From: Bacillus cereus
GTDB lineage: Bacteria; Bacillota; Bacilli; Bacillales; Bacillaceae_G
DNA: 64,000 nucleotides
Direction: 5' to 3'
Assembly (NCBI RefSeq): GCF_002584535.1
Contig: NZ_NUOT01000013.1
Location: 62,001-126,000 of the forward strand
The position numbers and the translations under genes were made by a program. Under the pieces are notes generated by a model. It made no database searches and was not told the DNA's origin. It saw only the letters and a program-made list of their open reading frames with translations. Below, piece by piece: positions 55,507 through 63,668 of this stretch. Position 1 is the stretch's first letter; every line of letters begins with the position of its first letter.

Positions 55507-55918
55507 ATTTCCCTCTCCCCTCTATCGATTGATTGATTCTCAACATTCAAAGAAAATAAAATAGGGCCTGCACTGTTTTCACGTGACATAGGGCGAAAAC
55601 GGGCTCTGATCGTAATCAGTTAAACCGATAATAATATTCATACTATCACTCATAACACCATCCCCTCATCGTTGAACAATACTCCCCCAATCGTTTTTCT
55701 ATCAGATTTTACCGAAAGAGTATCCCTACTTCAAACGAAGTTAAGTGGGGGAGTATTCATAACGACTACGTTTAGCTCGAACGATTGAGGTAATACCTTT
55801 TTTACTACAGTCTCATCCACATTCCTATTTCAACTATTCTTCTCTTAGACACAAAAACCCCCTTTGGTAAGATAGCCAAAGGGGCTGAAACTTCATGACT
55901 TCATTTCAAAGCAACATA
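55507..55918. other. Spacer with large inverted repeat, no gene
   Basis: A perfect 12-base inverted repeat (AATACTCCCCCA at 55678-55689 and TGGGGGAGTATT at 55746-55757) spans 80 bases, with a nearby AATCGTT/AACGATT pair. It looks like a bcr-type folded repeat. The ecsC terminator lies at the right end. Confidence 0.55.
55851..55886 (-). terminator. Terminator of the ecsABC operon
   Basis: On the minus strand AGCCCCTTTGGC pairs with CCAAAGGGGGT across a short loop and is followed by a T-run. It lies about 33 bases after the ecsC stop. Confidence 0.8.
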
Positions 55919-56638
55919 TCAAATCGATATTCCCTTCTGCTGAAGGAAACGAAGGCGATAGCAATTCATCGTCACCTCACCAAGCCGTTGCAACAATTGA
56001 TAGTTTGCATAGGCACCGACCGGGGCACCAATAACCGGTACAAGTTGCAGCATCTTCGCTAAATCGATATAATCTCGATACTCTTGCTGAAATTTCTCCC
56101 AGTTCATATGATTTTCTTTCTCTGTGTCCCACGTTTCGATTGCTTTCCATATTTCCTTGCGATGATTGTCACTGGAAAAAGCAAGCTGAAAGACGTGTAG
56201 GATAAAGAGGCGCTCTTCTTCTTTACTCGTATCGAATCCATACATTGTCGCTGCATCGAATAAAAACTTAATTTTAATGCTGAGTAAAAGCGGAAAATCT
56301 GCAAGCCCTAAAAGAAAACCACCTGCTCCTGTTCCGGCACCTTCTGCGGCCGCAACCTTTTTATACTCATCCATCTTCTTTAAAACCTCTGCATCTCTTC
56401 TTTCAAGCGACCAATCTGTTTCTTTTAACTTCGGTTTTATAAAATTCGATCCTGCACTAATACCTTGGACCATCTTTTTAATCGTTTCTGTTAATACATT
56501 TTGCACTTTTTCCGGAATTAGCTGTTGCATTTTCGTTTGTACCTTTTTTGAAAAACGATTCATTATAGAAGAATCTTTCATGATTGTAAGTTTCCACTGC
56601 TGCAATTTTTTTATGACCTTCTCTTCATATTCAGTCAT
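55919..56638 (-). CDS. ecsC: EcsC family protein
   Basis: 239 residues. The family region has AAAEGAGTGAGGFLLGLADFP (quoted in part: GAGTGAGGFLLGLADFP, about 98-114), a glycine-rich membrane-associated helix, and a C-terminal PVIGAPVGAYANY (about 205-217). EcsC is the third gene of the ecs operon in Bacillus; its biochemical task is not known, and in B. subtilis loss of EcsA gives the strong phenotype. It lies 13 bases after ecsB on the same strand. The start is ATG 56638 with AAGGAA upstream. Confidence 0.88.
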   Translation of the reverse strand: MTEYEEKVIKKLQQWKLTIMKDSSIMNRFSKKVQTKMQQLIPEKVQNVLTETIKKMVQGISAGSNFIKPKLKETDWSLERRDAEVLKKMDEYKKVAAAEGAGTGAGGFLLGLADFPLLLSIKIKFLFDAATMYGFDTSKEEERLFILHVFQLAFSSDNHRKEIWKAIETWDTEKENHMNWEKFQQEYRDYIDLAKMLQLVPVIGAPVGAYANYQLLQRLGEVTMNCYRLRFLQQKGISI

Positions 56639-56651
56639 AATTTCATTCCTT

Positions 56652-57863
56652 TCAGTTTAAGCGTTCGATACGTTTTGCACCGTATTGATATACAAAACCA
56701 ATACTAAAAGCTATGCTAACGGCAAATACAATACAAGTCATGATCATATCTTTTGTTGCGACCGCAAAAATGATGGTAAATACAACACTGCCTATACATA
56801 AAATCGCATTTAACAGTTTCAGAAAATCCTTTTTCTTTTCTTCAGCGTTCACTGGATATAAATCAAGCCAAAGTTTTAAACGATGGTGTTTCCAAAGGCT
56901 TAATAATTGATAACCAATTAAATATAGAAATACGATGCTTACAATGAAACGTCCATATAAAAACGGTATAAAGTAAAGAATCACACCGCCAATAGTAAGT
57001 AAGCGCATATAAAGACCAAAGTAGTTGCCAGATCTTAAAAATGTACGTGTATACAAATATAAATATGTACGATTTTCCCCAATCATTGAAAGCACAAAAT
57101 CAAGCCATTTTCGGCGTGATACTCGCTCTTTTAATGCTGGTACATCGACAAACATATTGGCAATGCGGTACAGGCGCATCATTTTCTTGTCTTCTTCTGC
57201 AATTAAGTATTCCCAGTTTAACGGTTTTCCCTTTACTGTTTGATACATGAATGCGAGATATACAACCATTACAAAGAGAATCACTCCTATATAAATTACA
57301 GGCGTACGTTCTACAAGAAAGTACACAAATAATCCGTTACATATAAAGCGAATGAACCAATCCGCACGCTGCATACTTGGATCTGTTAAAAATGATTTTT
57401 CCCACGCTACAAATAAATTCCATGCTTTAACGAAAATAAGTGCGGCCACAATCCATATGTAAGCCTCTCCTGTTTGCTTCATCTGCTGAAGATATAGCGG
57501 AGCAAGTGCTGCCGCTGCAATTGCTATCACATACAGCTGAATCATAAACGTAAAGAGAAACGCTTTTGTAAAGTATGGCTTTAATTTCTCTTCAACTGGA
57601 AGCAAATACACAAGATCGGCTTCTTTTAATAACGTTTGAATGGATCCTGCTGTTAACACAAGCCCTAGCAATACTGCCATTACAAGTGCGGTCGGAAATG
57701 AAGGTGTTAGTGTCTGCAACCATTGTTGATAATAATATGCACCGGCACCAATGATAAATACGAAAATAAACTTTAAATGATCATTAAAAACATACTTACT
57801 ATATGTACGAACTTCTTTTAAGAAATACTTGAACCGTTCTTTCCACAATGCTTTGCTATTCAT
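56652..57863 (-). CDS. ecsB: ABC transporter permease EcsB
   Basis: 403 residues with about ten hydrophobic segments in pairs and a N-terminal cytoplasmic part (MNSKALWKERFKYFLKEVR). Size and arrangement equal EcsB of B. subtilis (408). It forms the membrane part of the Ecs exporter, which affects protein secretion, regulated intramembrane proteolysis by RasP, and competence; peptide export has been suggested. It overlaps ecsA by 8 bases, so both are made together. Confidence 0.9.
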   Translation of the reverse strand: MNSKALWKERFKYFLKEVRTYSKYVFNDHLKFIFVFIIGAGAYYYQQWLQTLTPSFPTALVMAVLLGLVLTAGSIQTLLKEADLVYLLPVEEKLKPYFTKAFLFTFMIQLYVIAIAAAALAPLYLQQMKQTGEAYIWIVAALIFVKAWNLFVAWEKSFLTDPSMQRADWFIRFICNGLFVYFLVERTPVIYIGVILFVMVVYLAFMYQTVKGKPLNWEYLIAEEDKKMMRLYRIANMFVDVPALKERVSRRKWLDFVLSMIGENRTYLYLYTRTFLRSGNYFGLYMRLLTIGGVILYFIPFLYGRFIVSIVFLYLIGYQLLSLWKHHRLKLWLDLYPVNAEEKKKDFLKLLNAILCIGSVVFTIIFAVATKDMIMTCIVFAVSIAFSIGFVYQYGAKRIERLN

Positions 57864-58599
57864 AATCTTCTTCCTTTGTTAATGCAATATAAATATCATC
57901 TAGCGTTGCACCCGGCATATTAAATTGCGATTGCAACTCAGATAATGTTCCTTTCGCCCGCACTTCACCTTGATGTAAAATAATAAAGGAATCACAATAG
58001 CGCTCCGCAGTCGCTAAAATATGGGTACTCATTAAAATACCAGCACCACTCTTTTTCATCTTGTCCATCATTTGAAGTAGCGATTGAATCGCTAATGGAT
58101 CGAGTCCAACGAAAGGTTCATCGACAATATAAAGAGACGGTTCAACAAGAAAAGCACTCATAATCATTACTTTCTGCTTCATCCCTTTTGAAAAATGAGC
58201 CGGGAACCATTTTAAACGATTCGTCATTCGAAATTCTTTTAATAGTTGCCCTACGCGTTCTTCATATTGCTTCTCCTCCACTCCATATGCCATTGCTGTT
58301 AACTTTAAATGTTCTTCTAATGTTAATTCATCATATAATACAGGTGTTTCAGGAATAAATGAAAAACTAGATCGATACGCTGTCATATCTTCTCGAATTG
58401 TTTTTCCGTTAATTGTAACGCTACCTTTTTTCGGTTCCATTAAACCGATAATATGTTTAATCGTCGTACTTTTTCCAGCTCCGTTTAAACCAATTAAGCC
58501 AACAAGCTCGCCTTTATTAACAGAAAATGAAACATCTTGCAGCACCGGCCGCTTCGTATATCCTCCTGTGACATTTTCTACACGTAATAACTGTCCCAT
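57856..58599 (-). CDS. ecsA: ABC transporter ATP-binding protein EcsA
   Basis: 247 residues. Walker A is GLNGAGKST (about 37-45), the signature loop is the unusual FSKGMKQK (about 138-145) typical of this subgroup, and Walker B is LYIVDEPFVGLDP (about 157-169). EcsA drives the EcsB exporter. It is the first gene of ecsABC and is divergent from hit, as in B. subtilis. The upstream spacer is 576 bases, longer than expected, and contains a probable noncoding RNA on the other strand. Confidence 0.94.
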   Translation of the reverse strand: MGQLLRVENVTGGYTKRPVLQDVSFSVNKGELVGLIGLNGAGKSTTIKHIIGLMEPKKGSVTINGKTIREDMTAYRSSFSFIPETPVLYDELTLEEHLKLTAMAYGVEEKQYEERVGQLLKEFRMTNRLKWFPAHFSKGMKQKVMIMSAFLVEPSLYIVDEPFVGLDPLAIQSLLQMMDKMKKSGAGILMSTHILATAERYCDSFIILHQGEVRAKGTLSELQSQFNMPGATLDDIYIALTKEEDYE

Positions 58600-58739
58600 A
58601 TGACACCACTTTCTTCATTATATTCATTTGCTTGTATTCCATCAGAACGTATACCTTCATCTTATCAAAAAACAAAGGATACTACATAGTACCTAAATTT
58701 CTTCAAAAAAAATTTAATTTCTTTACATATCTCTTGCAA

Positions 58740-59111
58740 AACGGGACATCATAATTAGTGAAGAAGGAACACATTGAAAAAGCAACCACCAAATTGATGA
58801 ATACAGCCTAGCGAAATCATCATGAAATGGGGTGTCCATAATGGACAAAGAAAATTTACACGAAACCAGATAATTTGTTTAATTTTAGAAACGGGGTGTC
58901 TCGAGGAGAGTATATACTGTTTTATAAAATAAACAAGTTCATTTTATAAAGGATTATCATTTCATTGTAAATGGGGTGTCTAAGGCAGAATACGAGCCGA
59001 ATTGTCACATATTTCCTAAATAAATGAGGTGTCTGCGAACGGTAGATTATTATGAAATGCTTTTTCAATCCCTCTTCAGAAAACAGGAAGCTGAGTCAGC
59101 TTCCTGTTTTT
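58740..59111 (+). ncRNA. Candidate noncoding transcript with four GGGGTGTC-type repeats
   Basis: Between ecsA and hit the plus strand has four short direct repeats: GAAATGGGGTGTC (58824-58836), GAAACGGGGTGTC (58888-58900), GTAAATGGGGTGTC (58967-58980) and AAATGAGGTGTC (59022-59033), spaced 64, 80 and 53 bases. A strong plus-strand terminator ends the stretch before the hit gene starts, though no coding gene precedes it on this strand. A short RNA that exposes repeated G-rich loops is the simplest reading. The 5' end is a guess; no clear promoter boxes were found. Confidence 0.45.
59080..59111 (+). terminator. Terminator upstream of hit, plus strand
   Basis: AAAACAGGAAGC-TGAGTCA-GCTTCCTGTTTTT is a strong stem with a T-run. 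It precedes the hit promoter, so it must end a transcript from the ecsA-hit spacer. Confidence 0.8.
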
Positions 59112-59176
59112 CGTATTTGTTCTCCTATGTAAGTATGGTAAAATACGGCTAAGACCTACTTGAAAGGATGAGGACA

Positions 59177-59611
59177 ATGAATCACACAGCGGATAATTGT
59201 ATTTTTTGTAAAATTATTGAAGGACAAATCCCTTGCTCAAAAGTATATGAAGATGAACATGTGCTTGCATTTTTAGATATTAGCCAAGTGACAAAAGGTC
59301 ATACACTTGTCATTCCAAAGGTACATAAACAAGACATTTTTGCCTTAACGCCAGAAATTGCATCACATATTTTTTCTGTCGTTCCAAAAATCACAAATGC
59401 GATTAAATCTGAATTTAACCCAGTCGGCTTTAATCTTCTAAATAACAACGGTGAAAAAGCTGGACAAACTGTATTCCACTTCCACCTTCATTTAATTCCA
59501 CGCTACGGTGAAAACGATGGTTTTGGCGCTGTTTGGAAATCAAACCAAAATGAATATACGACAGAAAATTTACAAAACATCGCAAGTACCATTGCAAATA
59601 GTGTAAAATAA
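59177..59611 (+). CDS. hit: HIT-family nucleotide hydrolase
   Basis: 144 residues from ATG 59177, which gives MNHTADNCIFCKII as in related Hit proteins and has AGGATGAGG upstream; an ATG three codons earlier leaves no room for a site. The histidine triad HFHLHLIP lies at about 98-105, and CxxC near the start may bind zinc. The family hydrolyses purine nucleoside phosphoramidates and similar compounds. Position opposite ecsABC equals B. subtilis hit (yhaE). Confidence 0.93.
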   Translation: MNHTADNCIFCKIIEGQIPCSKVYEDEHVLAFLDISQVTKGHTLVIPKVHKQDIFALTPEIASHIFSVVPKITNAIKSEFNPVGFNLLNNNGEKAGQTVFHFHLHLIPRYGENDGFGAVWKSNQNEYTTENLQNIASTIANSVK

Positions 59612-59637
59612 GGATAGAACACGCTTTATAAAATGAA

Positions 59638-59829
59638 CTATAGTAGCATATAAAACAAGATTGTACATAACAAGCCTACTCCTCCAAAAGAGATATACTG
59701 CTTGGCTTGTTTCTTAACCCAAAATGCTGGAGGATACGATCTTTTTTGTTTTATAAATAACAGTAAATGCATAGCACGTACAAGAAAGAAAAGACTTACG
59801 ATAAAACAAATATTTGTCACGAGTTTCAC
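59638..59829 (-). CDS. Small membrane protein
   Basis: 63 residues with two hydrophobic helices (about 4-26 and 46-62) separated by a basic loop (KQKRSYPPAFWVKKQAKQ). It starts at GTG 59829 behind AAGGGGGGAG, a convincing site. I do not know the family. It lies between hit and yhaH on the opposite strand and has no obvious partner. Confidence 0.6.
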   Translation of the reverse strand: MKLVTNICFIVSLFFLVRAMHLLLFIKQKRSYPPAFWVKKQAKQYISFGGVGLLCTILFYMLL

Positions 59830-59908
59830 TTTTCTCCCCCCTTGTCTTAAGCATATGCACCGTTTTGTACATCATGAATATGAACAAAAAATAAGGAGGT
59901 TTCCTTTT

Positions 59909-60271
59909 ATGTCAAAAGCTAAATCCTTTGTAACAGGCTTAATTTGCGGCGGAGCTGTCGCTGGACTAGCCGTTCTTTTTTCTACTCCTTCTTCAGGTAA
60001 AGTTATGCGCAATAAACTAAAGGAAAAAGGAAATGATGTAAAAAAGACGTTTTCAGATATTGCAGCTGATACAAAATTATTAAAACGTCAAATTGTTGAA
60101 ACAGCTTCAGAAGGTAAAGAAGTTTTTCAAGAATTGAAAGTTGATATGCAGGACACGCTTTCCACATGGAAACAAGATATTGCTCAAAACAAACGTCATA
60201 TTGAACAAGAGATTTTAGACATTCAAAAATCAATTGAAAAACTACAACAAACAGTTCCAGAAAAAGCATAA
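59909..60271 (+). CDS. yhaH: YhaH/YtxH-type membrane-associated protein
   Basis: 120 residues. The start at ATG 59909 follows AAGGAGG with ideal spacing; the longer open frame from 59702 is not used. One N-terminal membrane helix with GLICGGAVAGLAVLFSTPSSGK (in part LICGGAVAGLAVLF) is typical of the YtxH family, followed by a long coiled-coil-like region (about 35-115) rich in Lys, Glu and Gln. The gene lies between hit and hpr as in B. subtilis. The function is not known. A terminator follows. Confidence 0.85.
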   Translation: MSKAKSFVTGLICGGAVAGLAVLFSTPSSGKVMRNKLKEKGNDVKKTFSDIAADTKLLKRQIVETASEGKEVFQELKVDMQDTLSTWKQDIAQNKRHIEQEILDIQKSIEKLQQTVPEKA

Positions 60272-60328
60272 ATGATGTTCCATTCTTAGTTTTTGCATAT
60301 AACAAATATTTTTTATAAATATTTCTCC

Positions 60329-60364
60329 TAACACGACATATCACATAGATATGTCGTGTTTTTA
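60329..60364 (+). terminator. Terminator of yhaH
   Basis: ACACGACATAT and ATATGTCGTGT arms with a short loop, followed by TTTTT. Confidence 0.85.
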
Positions 60365-60571
60365 TGCATTTACAATATATGTTATCCTCTACTACGTGAA
60401 GATAACACTTATAGTTGTGACATCTAAAACGCTTCCACAGTTATGCATGATTTGTACAAAATTATAATTTTTCCGAAAAATTTTCACAATTCTCACAAAA
60501 AGACTTTATTAATTTTTATTTTACTGGCATAATAGATACTAATGAATAAGAATGTAAAAGTGGGTGAGTAT

Positions 60572-61129
60572 ATGAAAAGTGGAGAAAAAGAGTATTCGGT
60601 CAAAGAAGCAATGATTTTTAGCCAACGCATTGCTCAATTATCGAAGGCATTATGGAAATGTGTAGAGAAAGATTGGCAACAGTGGATCAAACCGTATGAT
60701 TTAAACATTAACGAACACCATATTTTATCTATTGCCTATCATTTAAAAGGGGCTTCTATTTCTGAGATTGCAAAGTTTGGTGTGATGCACGTATCAACCG
60801 CATTTAACTTCTCTAAAAAGCTTGAAGAGCGTGGCTATCTTGTATTCTCAAAAAAAGAGGATGATAAGCGAAATACGTATATTGAAATTACAGAAAAAGG
60901 GGAAAAATTGCTGCTGCAATTAATGGAGGAGTATGACCCTGAAAACAATTCTGTCTTTAACGGAGCTCTTGCTCTTCGCAATTTTTATGGTAAGTTCCCA
61001 GAAAATATCGAATTGATCGCGATTTTAAGAAATATTTACGGACAAGATTTTATCGATATTTTTGAGAAATCATTAGAAAATATTGAGGAAAACTTTACAG
61101 AACACGATCAAAAATTAGTTAAAAAATAA
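60572..61129 (+). CDS. hpr: MarR-family transition-state regulator Hpr (ScoC)
   Basis: 185 residues from ATG 60572 ([14 protein letters not shown]), the start used by other Bacillus Hpr proteins; an in-frame ATG at 60542 is weaker. The winged helix lies at about 55-115 ([19 protein letters not shown] and [14 protein letters not shown]). Hpr represses extracellular protease and sporulation genes in the transition phase and also affects peptide transport. Gene order yhaH-hpr-yhaI-prsA matches B. subtilis. The 300-base spacer upstream holds the yhaH terminator and a T-rich promoter region but no gene. Confidence 0.94.
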   Translation: MKSGEKEYSVKEAMIFSQRIAQLSKALWKCVEKDWQQWIKPYDLNINEHHILSIAYHLKGASISEIAKFGVMHVSTAFNFSKKLEERGYLVFSKKEDDKRNTYIEITEKGEKLLLQLMEEYDPENNSVFNGALALRNFYGKFPENIELIAILRNIYGQDFIDIFEKSLENIEENFTEHDQKLVKK

Positions 61130-61135
61130 TACCGG

Positions 61136-61471
61136 TTATTTTTTCGCTTTCATACTTAAAAATTCTTGCATAATTGGCTGAAATAAGCCTTGTCTATGTA
61201 GCGCTTCCGCAGTCTCGTTTACTTCGAGCTGATGTGGAAGCGCTTTTTCAAATTGCTCCAAAAGAGCATCAAACAAAAGTAAACCTTCTTGTTTCTCTGC
61301 TATGTATTGTTCGTTCAATTGTTCACAAAGATTTAGTATACGTTCAATATCCTTTTTACGTGCTTTTTTCTTTATAATTAAAGAATAAAATGGACACTTA
61401 TCTTCATCGATCATTTGAAAAAGTAATTCTACATAATATTCAGCTTGCTCTAGTCGCTTTACAACGTCCAT
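61136..61471 (-). CDS. yhaI: YhaI-like DUF1878 protein
   Basis: 111 residues from ATG 61471 (MDVVKRLEQAEYYVEL), with GTGAGGGTG upstream; an in-frame start at 61483 overlaps that site. The protein is helical and contains KARKKDIERILNLCEQLNEQ and a C-terminal LFQPIMQEFL. It belongs to the DUF1878 family, of which YhaI of B. subtilis is a member; the function is unknown. It ends 6 bases from the convergent hpr stop. Confidence 0.85.
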   Translation of the reverse strand: MDVVKRLEQAEYYVELLFQMIDEDKCPFYSLIIKKKARKKDIERILNLCEQLNEQYIAEKQEGLLLFDALLEQFEKALPHQLEVNETAEALHRQGLFQPIMQEFLSMKAKK

Positions 61472-61590
61472 TTTCACCCTCACTTTCTAACCCAATGTCT
61501 TCTATTTCTGAATTTTATAACACGAACAAAATATCGTATGATACAATATATAAAAGTATATGTATTTTGGCCAAAAGGAGGTATCTCCTC

Positions 61591-61785
61591 GTGACTCTTA
61601 TAGAAATTGTTTTTGTCACATTCGCACTTATTGTTCTATTCTACACGAATTTCCTGACGCATACACTGTGCGTGCGAAAACAACTATCCGAAAACCGTCA
61701 AACGAACGCTTTTCGGGTGATTAATGTATGTATTACGATTCTATTAATTTCTAGTTATATAGAAATTATATTTCATGGAAAGTGA
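61591..61785 (+). CDS. Small membrane protein
   Basis: 64 residues from GTG 61591, selected because CAAAAGGAGG lies just before it; the open frame is longer but has no other site. It has two hydrophobic helices (ALIVLFYTNFLTHTL and VINVCITILLISSYIEII) with a polar loop between. A strong terminator follows directly. The family is not recognised. The location between yhaI and prsA is where B. subtilis also has small genes. Confidence 0.65.
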   Translation: MTLIEIVFVTFALIVLFYTNFLTHTLCVRKQLSENRQTNAFRVINVCITILLISSYIEIIFHGK

Positions 61786-61813
61786 GGAAGGAAAGCCCCT
61801 TCCTCACTTTTTT
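61780..61813 (+). terminator. Terminator of the small membrane protein gene
   Basis: AGTGAGGAAGG and CCTTCCTCACT arms followed by six T. Confidence 0.85.
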
Positions 61814-61816
61814 CCT

Positions 61817-61891
61817 CTATAAGCAAATTATACCTATAATAACTAATAAAATAAACAGTACAAGCAATAAAATAATAAGTGATGCATTCAT
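61817..61891 (-). CDS. Very short hydrophobic peptide, YjcZ-like in character
   Basis: A 24-residue frame starts at ATG 61891 behind AAGGAAGGGGAGGGG and codes for MNASL followed by an unbroken hydrophobic stretch ending IIGIICL. The strong binding site and the all-hydrophobic content resemble the short sporulation peptides of the YjcZ type. It is far too short for usual gene finders. No similarity test was possible; expression is inferred. Confidence 0.5.
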   Translation of the reverse strand: MNASLIILLLVLFILLVIIGIICL

Positions 61892-62075
61892 TCGCCCACC
61901 CCTCCCCTTCCTTTATATGCACATTCGCCCAATATGGTACCCTCTACATAATCTGACAATCACGATAAACAAATGGAGAATTTTTCTTTATCAATAGGAA
62001 AAGACGTCGAAATATGATATATTAAATTTTGTACATATTGCTTATACTATAGAATAAATTGACTTTCAGCTAAAT

Positions 62076-62210
62076 TTCATCCTTAGCCTCGGTAAGCCCT
62101 GTTAAGCAGACTTTTCACTCTATAAGAAAGCAAAACTGATGAGACTTAATCGGGCTCTTATGAACAAACATAACCTCACATGAGGCAACAGTTCATTTGT
62201 GCGGGATGAA
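62076..62210 (+). other. Structured 5' leader of prsA
   Basis: Nested complementary segments lie between a likely promoter and the prsA start: TTCATCC (62076-62082) with GGATGAA (62204-62210) closes the whole, AGCCC (62095-62099) pairs with GGGCT (62152-62156), and ATGAAC (62160-62165) pairs with GTTCAT (62191-62196) around a CCTC/GAGG hairpin. It does not match a riboswitch class that I know. The spacer 61892-62243 holds no other feature. Confidence 0.4.
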
Positions 62211-62243
62211 TTAAAAATACATAATAGTAGGAGTGTTTATTGA

Positions 62244-63101
62244 ATGAAGAAAGCTATGCTTGCCTTAGCAGCAACAAGTTTGCTTGCCTTATCAGCATGT
62301 GGATCATCTGATAAAGTCGTTACCTCTAAAGCTGGTGACATTTCAAAAGAAGAATTTTACAACAAAATGAAAGACAGAGTTGGTAAACAAATGTTACGTG
62401 GTATGGTACTAGAACAAGTACTTGTTAAAAACCATAAAGTCGATGATAAAGAAGTCGACAAAAAATACGACGAATACAAAAAGCAACTGGGCGATCAATT
62501 TGACGCTGCTCTAAAACAACAAGGCTTTACAGAGAAATCATTCAAAGAGAGCGTTCGTGCTGAATTAGCAATGACAAAAGCAATTGAAAGCACAATTACT
62601 GAAAAAGAATTAAAAGAAAATTACAAGCCTGAAATTAAGGCAAGCCACATTCTTGTAAAAGATGAAGCAACTGCGAAAAAAGTAAAAGAAGAACTTAATC
62701 AAGGTAAATCTTTTGAAGAGTTAGCAAAACAATACTCTGAAGACCCAGGATCAAAAGAAAAAGGCGGAGATCTTGGCTATTTCGGACCTGGTAAAATGGT
62801 AAAACCATTCGAAGATGCTGCATATAAAATGAAAAAAGATGAGGTAAGTGAACCTGTTAAATCAGACTTCGGTTACCACATCATTAAAGTAACAGACATT
62901 AAAAAACAAGAGAAATCATTTGAAGATTCAAAAGCTGACATCAAAAAACAACTTGTTGCGAAAAAGATGCAAGATGGCGAATTCATGATGAAACTTCAAG
63001 AAGACGAACTTAAAAAGGCTGATGTGAAAGTCCAAGATAAAGATTTAAAAGATACTTTCGAAACGCCAAAAGCTGAAAAAGAAGAAAAAGAAAAAAAATA
63101 A
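62244..63101 (+). CDS. prsA: Foldase lipoprotein PrsA (parvulin peptidyl-prolyl isomerase)
   Basis: 285 residues. A lipoprotein signal ends in LSAC (Cys about residue 19). A chaperone part surrounds a central parvulin domain with [13 protein letters not shown] (about 132-144), [20 protein letters not shown] (about 168-187) and GYHIIKV (about 210-216). The C-terminal tail is very rich in Lys and Glu. PrsA helps exported proteins fold between membrane and wall. B. cereus-group genomes carry several prsA genes; this one is at the hpr-yhaI locus of the B. subtilis single copy. The start is ATG 62244 with AGGAG. A terminator follows. Confidence 0.94.
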   Translation: MKKAMLALAATSLLALSACGSSDKVVTSKAGDISKEEFYNKMKDRVGKQMLRGMVLEQVLVKNHKVDDKEVDKKYDEYKKQLGDQFDAALKQQGFTEKSFKESVRAELAMTKAIESTITEKELKENYKPEIKASHILVKDEATAKKVKEELNQGKSFEELAKQYSEDPGSKEKGGDLGYFGPGKMVKPFEDAAYKMKKDEVSEPVKSDFGYHIIKVTDIKKQEKSFEDSKADIKKQLVAKKMQDGEFMMKLQEDELKKADVKVQDKDLKDTFETPKAEKEEKEKK

Positions 63102-63114
63102 TGTAATAAAAAAA

Positions 63115-63145
63115 AGCTGTCAGGGAAACCTGACAGCTCTTTTTA
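63115..63145 (+). terminator. Terminator of prsA
   Basis: AGCTGTCAGG-GAAA-CCTGACAGCT followed by TTTTT: a perfect 10-base-pair stem with a GNRA-type loop. Confidence 0.9.
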
Positions 63146-63611
63146 TGGAACGGAACTAAAAAAGCATCTAGCAAATAGCTAGATGCAGATAAAAACACAA
63201 GAGAAGATAAAAAATCTTCCCTTAACCCGTATGCTATTATAACAAAAAAACATGAAAAAGCATAAAAAATATTATTTTTTATTTTTCAAACCTTACTAAT
63301 GTTTTTTCAGGAATAAAGCCATTGTGTTGAGGCGTTAGCTCACCTTCCCCCTCTTCCTACGTTCTCCGAATCATTCATGCTTCCATTTCTTCATATCAAA
63401 TGAACCTTACCTATCATTTCGCCTAGCTAAAAAAGTGCCTTAGGAGAACTTTCCTATTGTCATTAGAGGAAGCTGAAATAAGAATTTATTCAGCTAGATT
63501 TTTTCTATTTTGTAAGGAATGAATTTAAATCTTAACGGTTTATACTATTTGCTCTTATCGTCAATACGAGTATATTAATCATTTATATTTGGAAAATGTA
63601 AATGATGCAAG

Positions 63612-63648
63612 AGAAAAAGAGTTGTTCCATCGAACAACTCTTTTTCTT
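63612..63648. terminator. Terminator of glpD
   Basis: AGAAAAAGAGTTGTTC and GAACAACTCTTTTTCT arms with a 4-base loop, able to work in both directions. Confidence 0.85.
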
Positions 63649-63668
63649 TCTATTCTACGTATAAACGA

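Larger units (their letters stand above)
63102..63668. other. Spacer between prsA and glpD
   Basis: No gene is seen. It holds the prsA terminator, a second perfect hairpin GCATCTAGC/GCTAGATGC (63165-63187), and the glpD terminator near 63612-63648. Confidence 0.6.

Noticed and set aside
59702-59908. N-terminal extension of the yhaH frame
   Set aside because: AAGGAGG directly before ATG 59909 and the membrane helix starting there define the true start; the extension overlaps another gene and is not YtxH-like.
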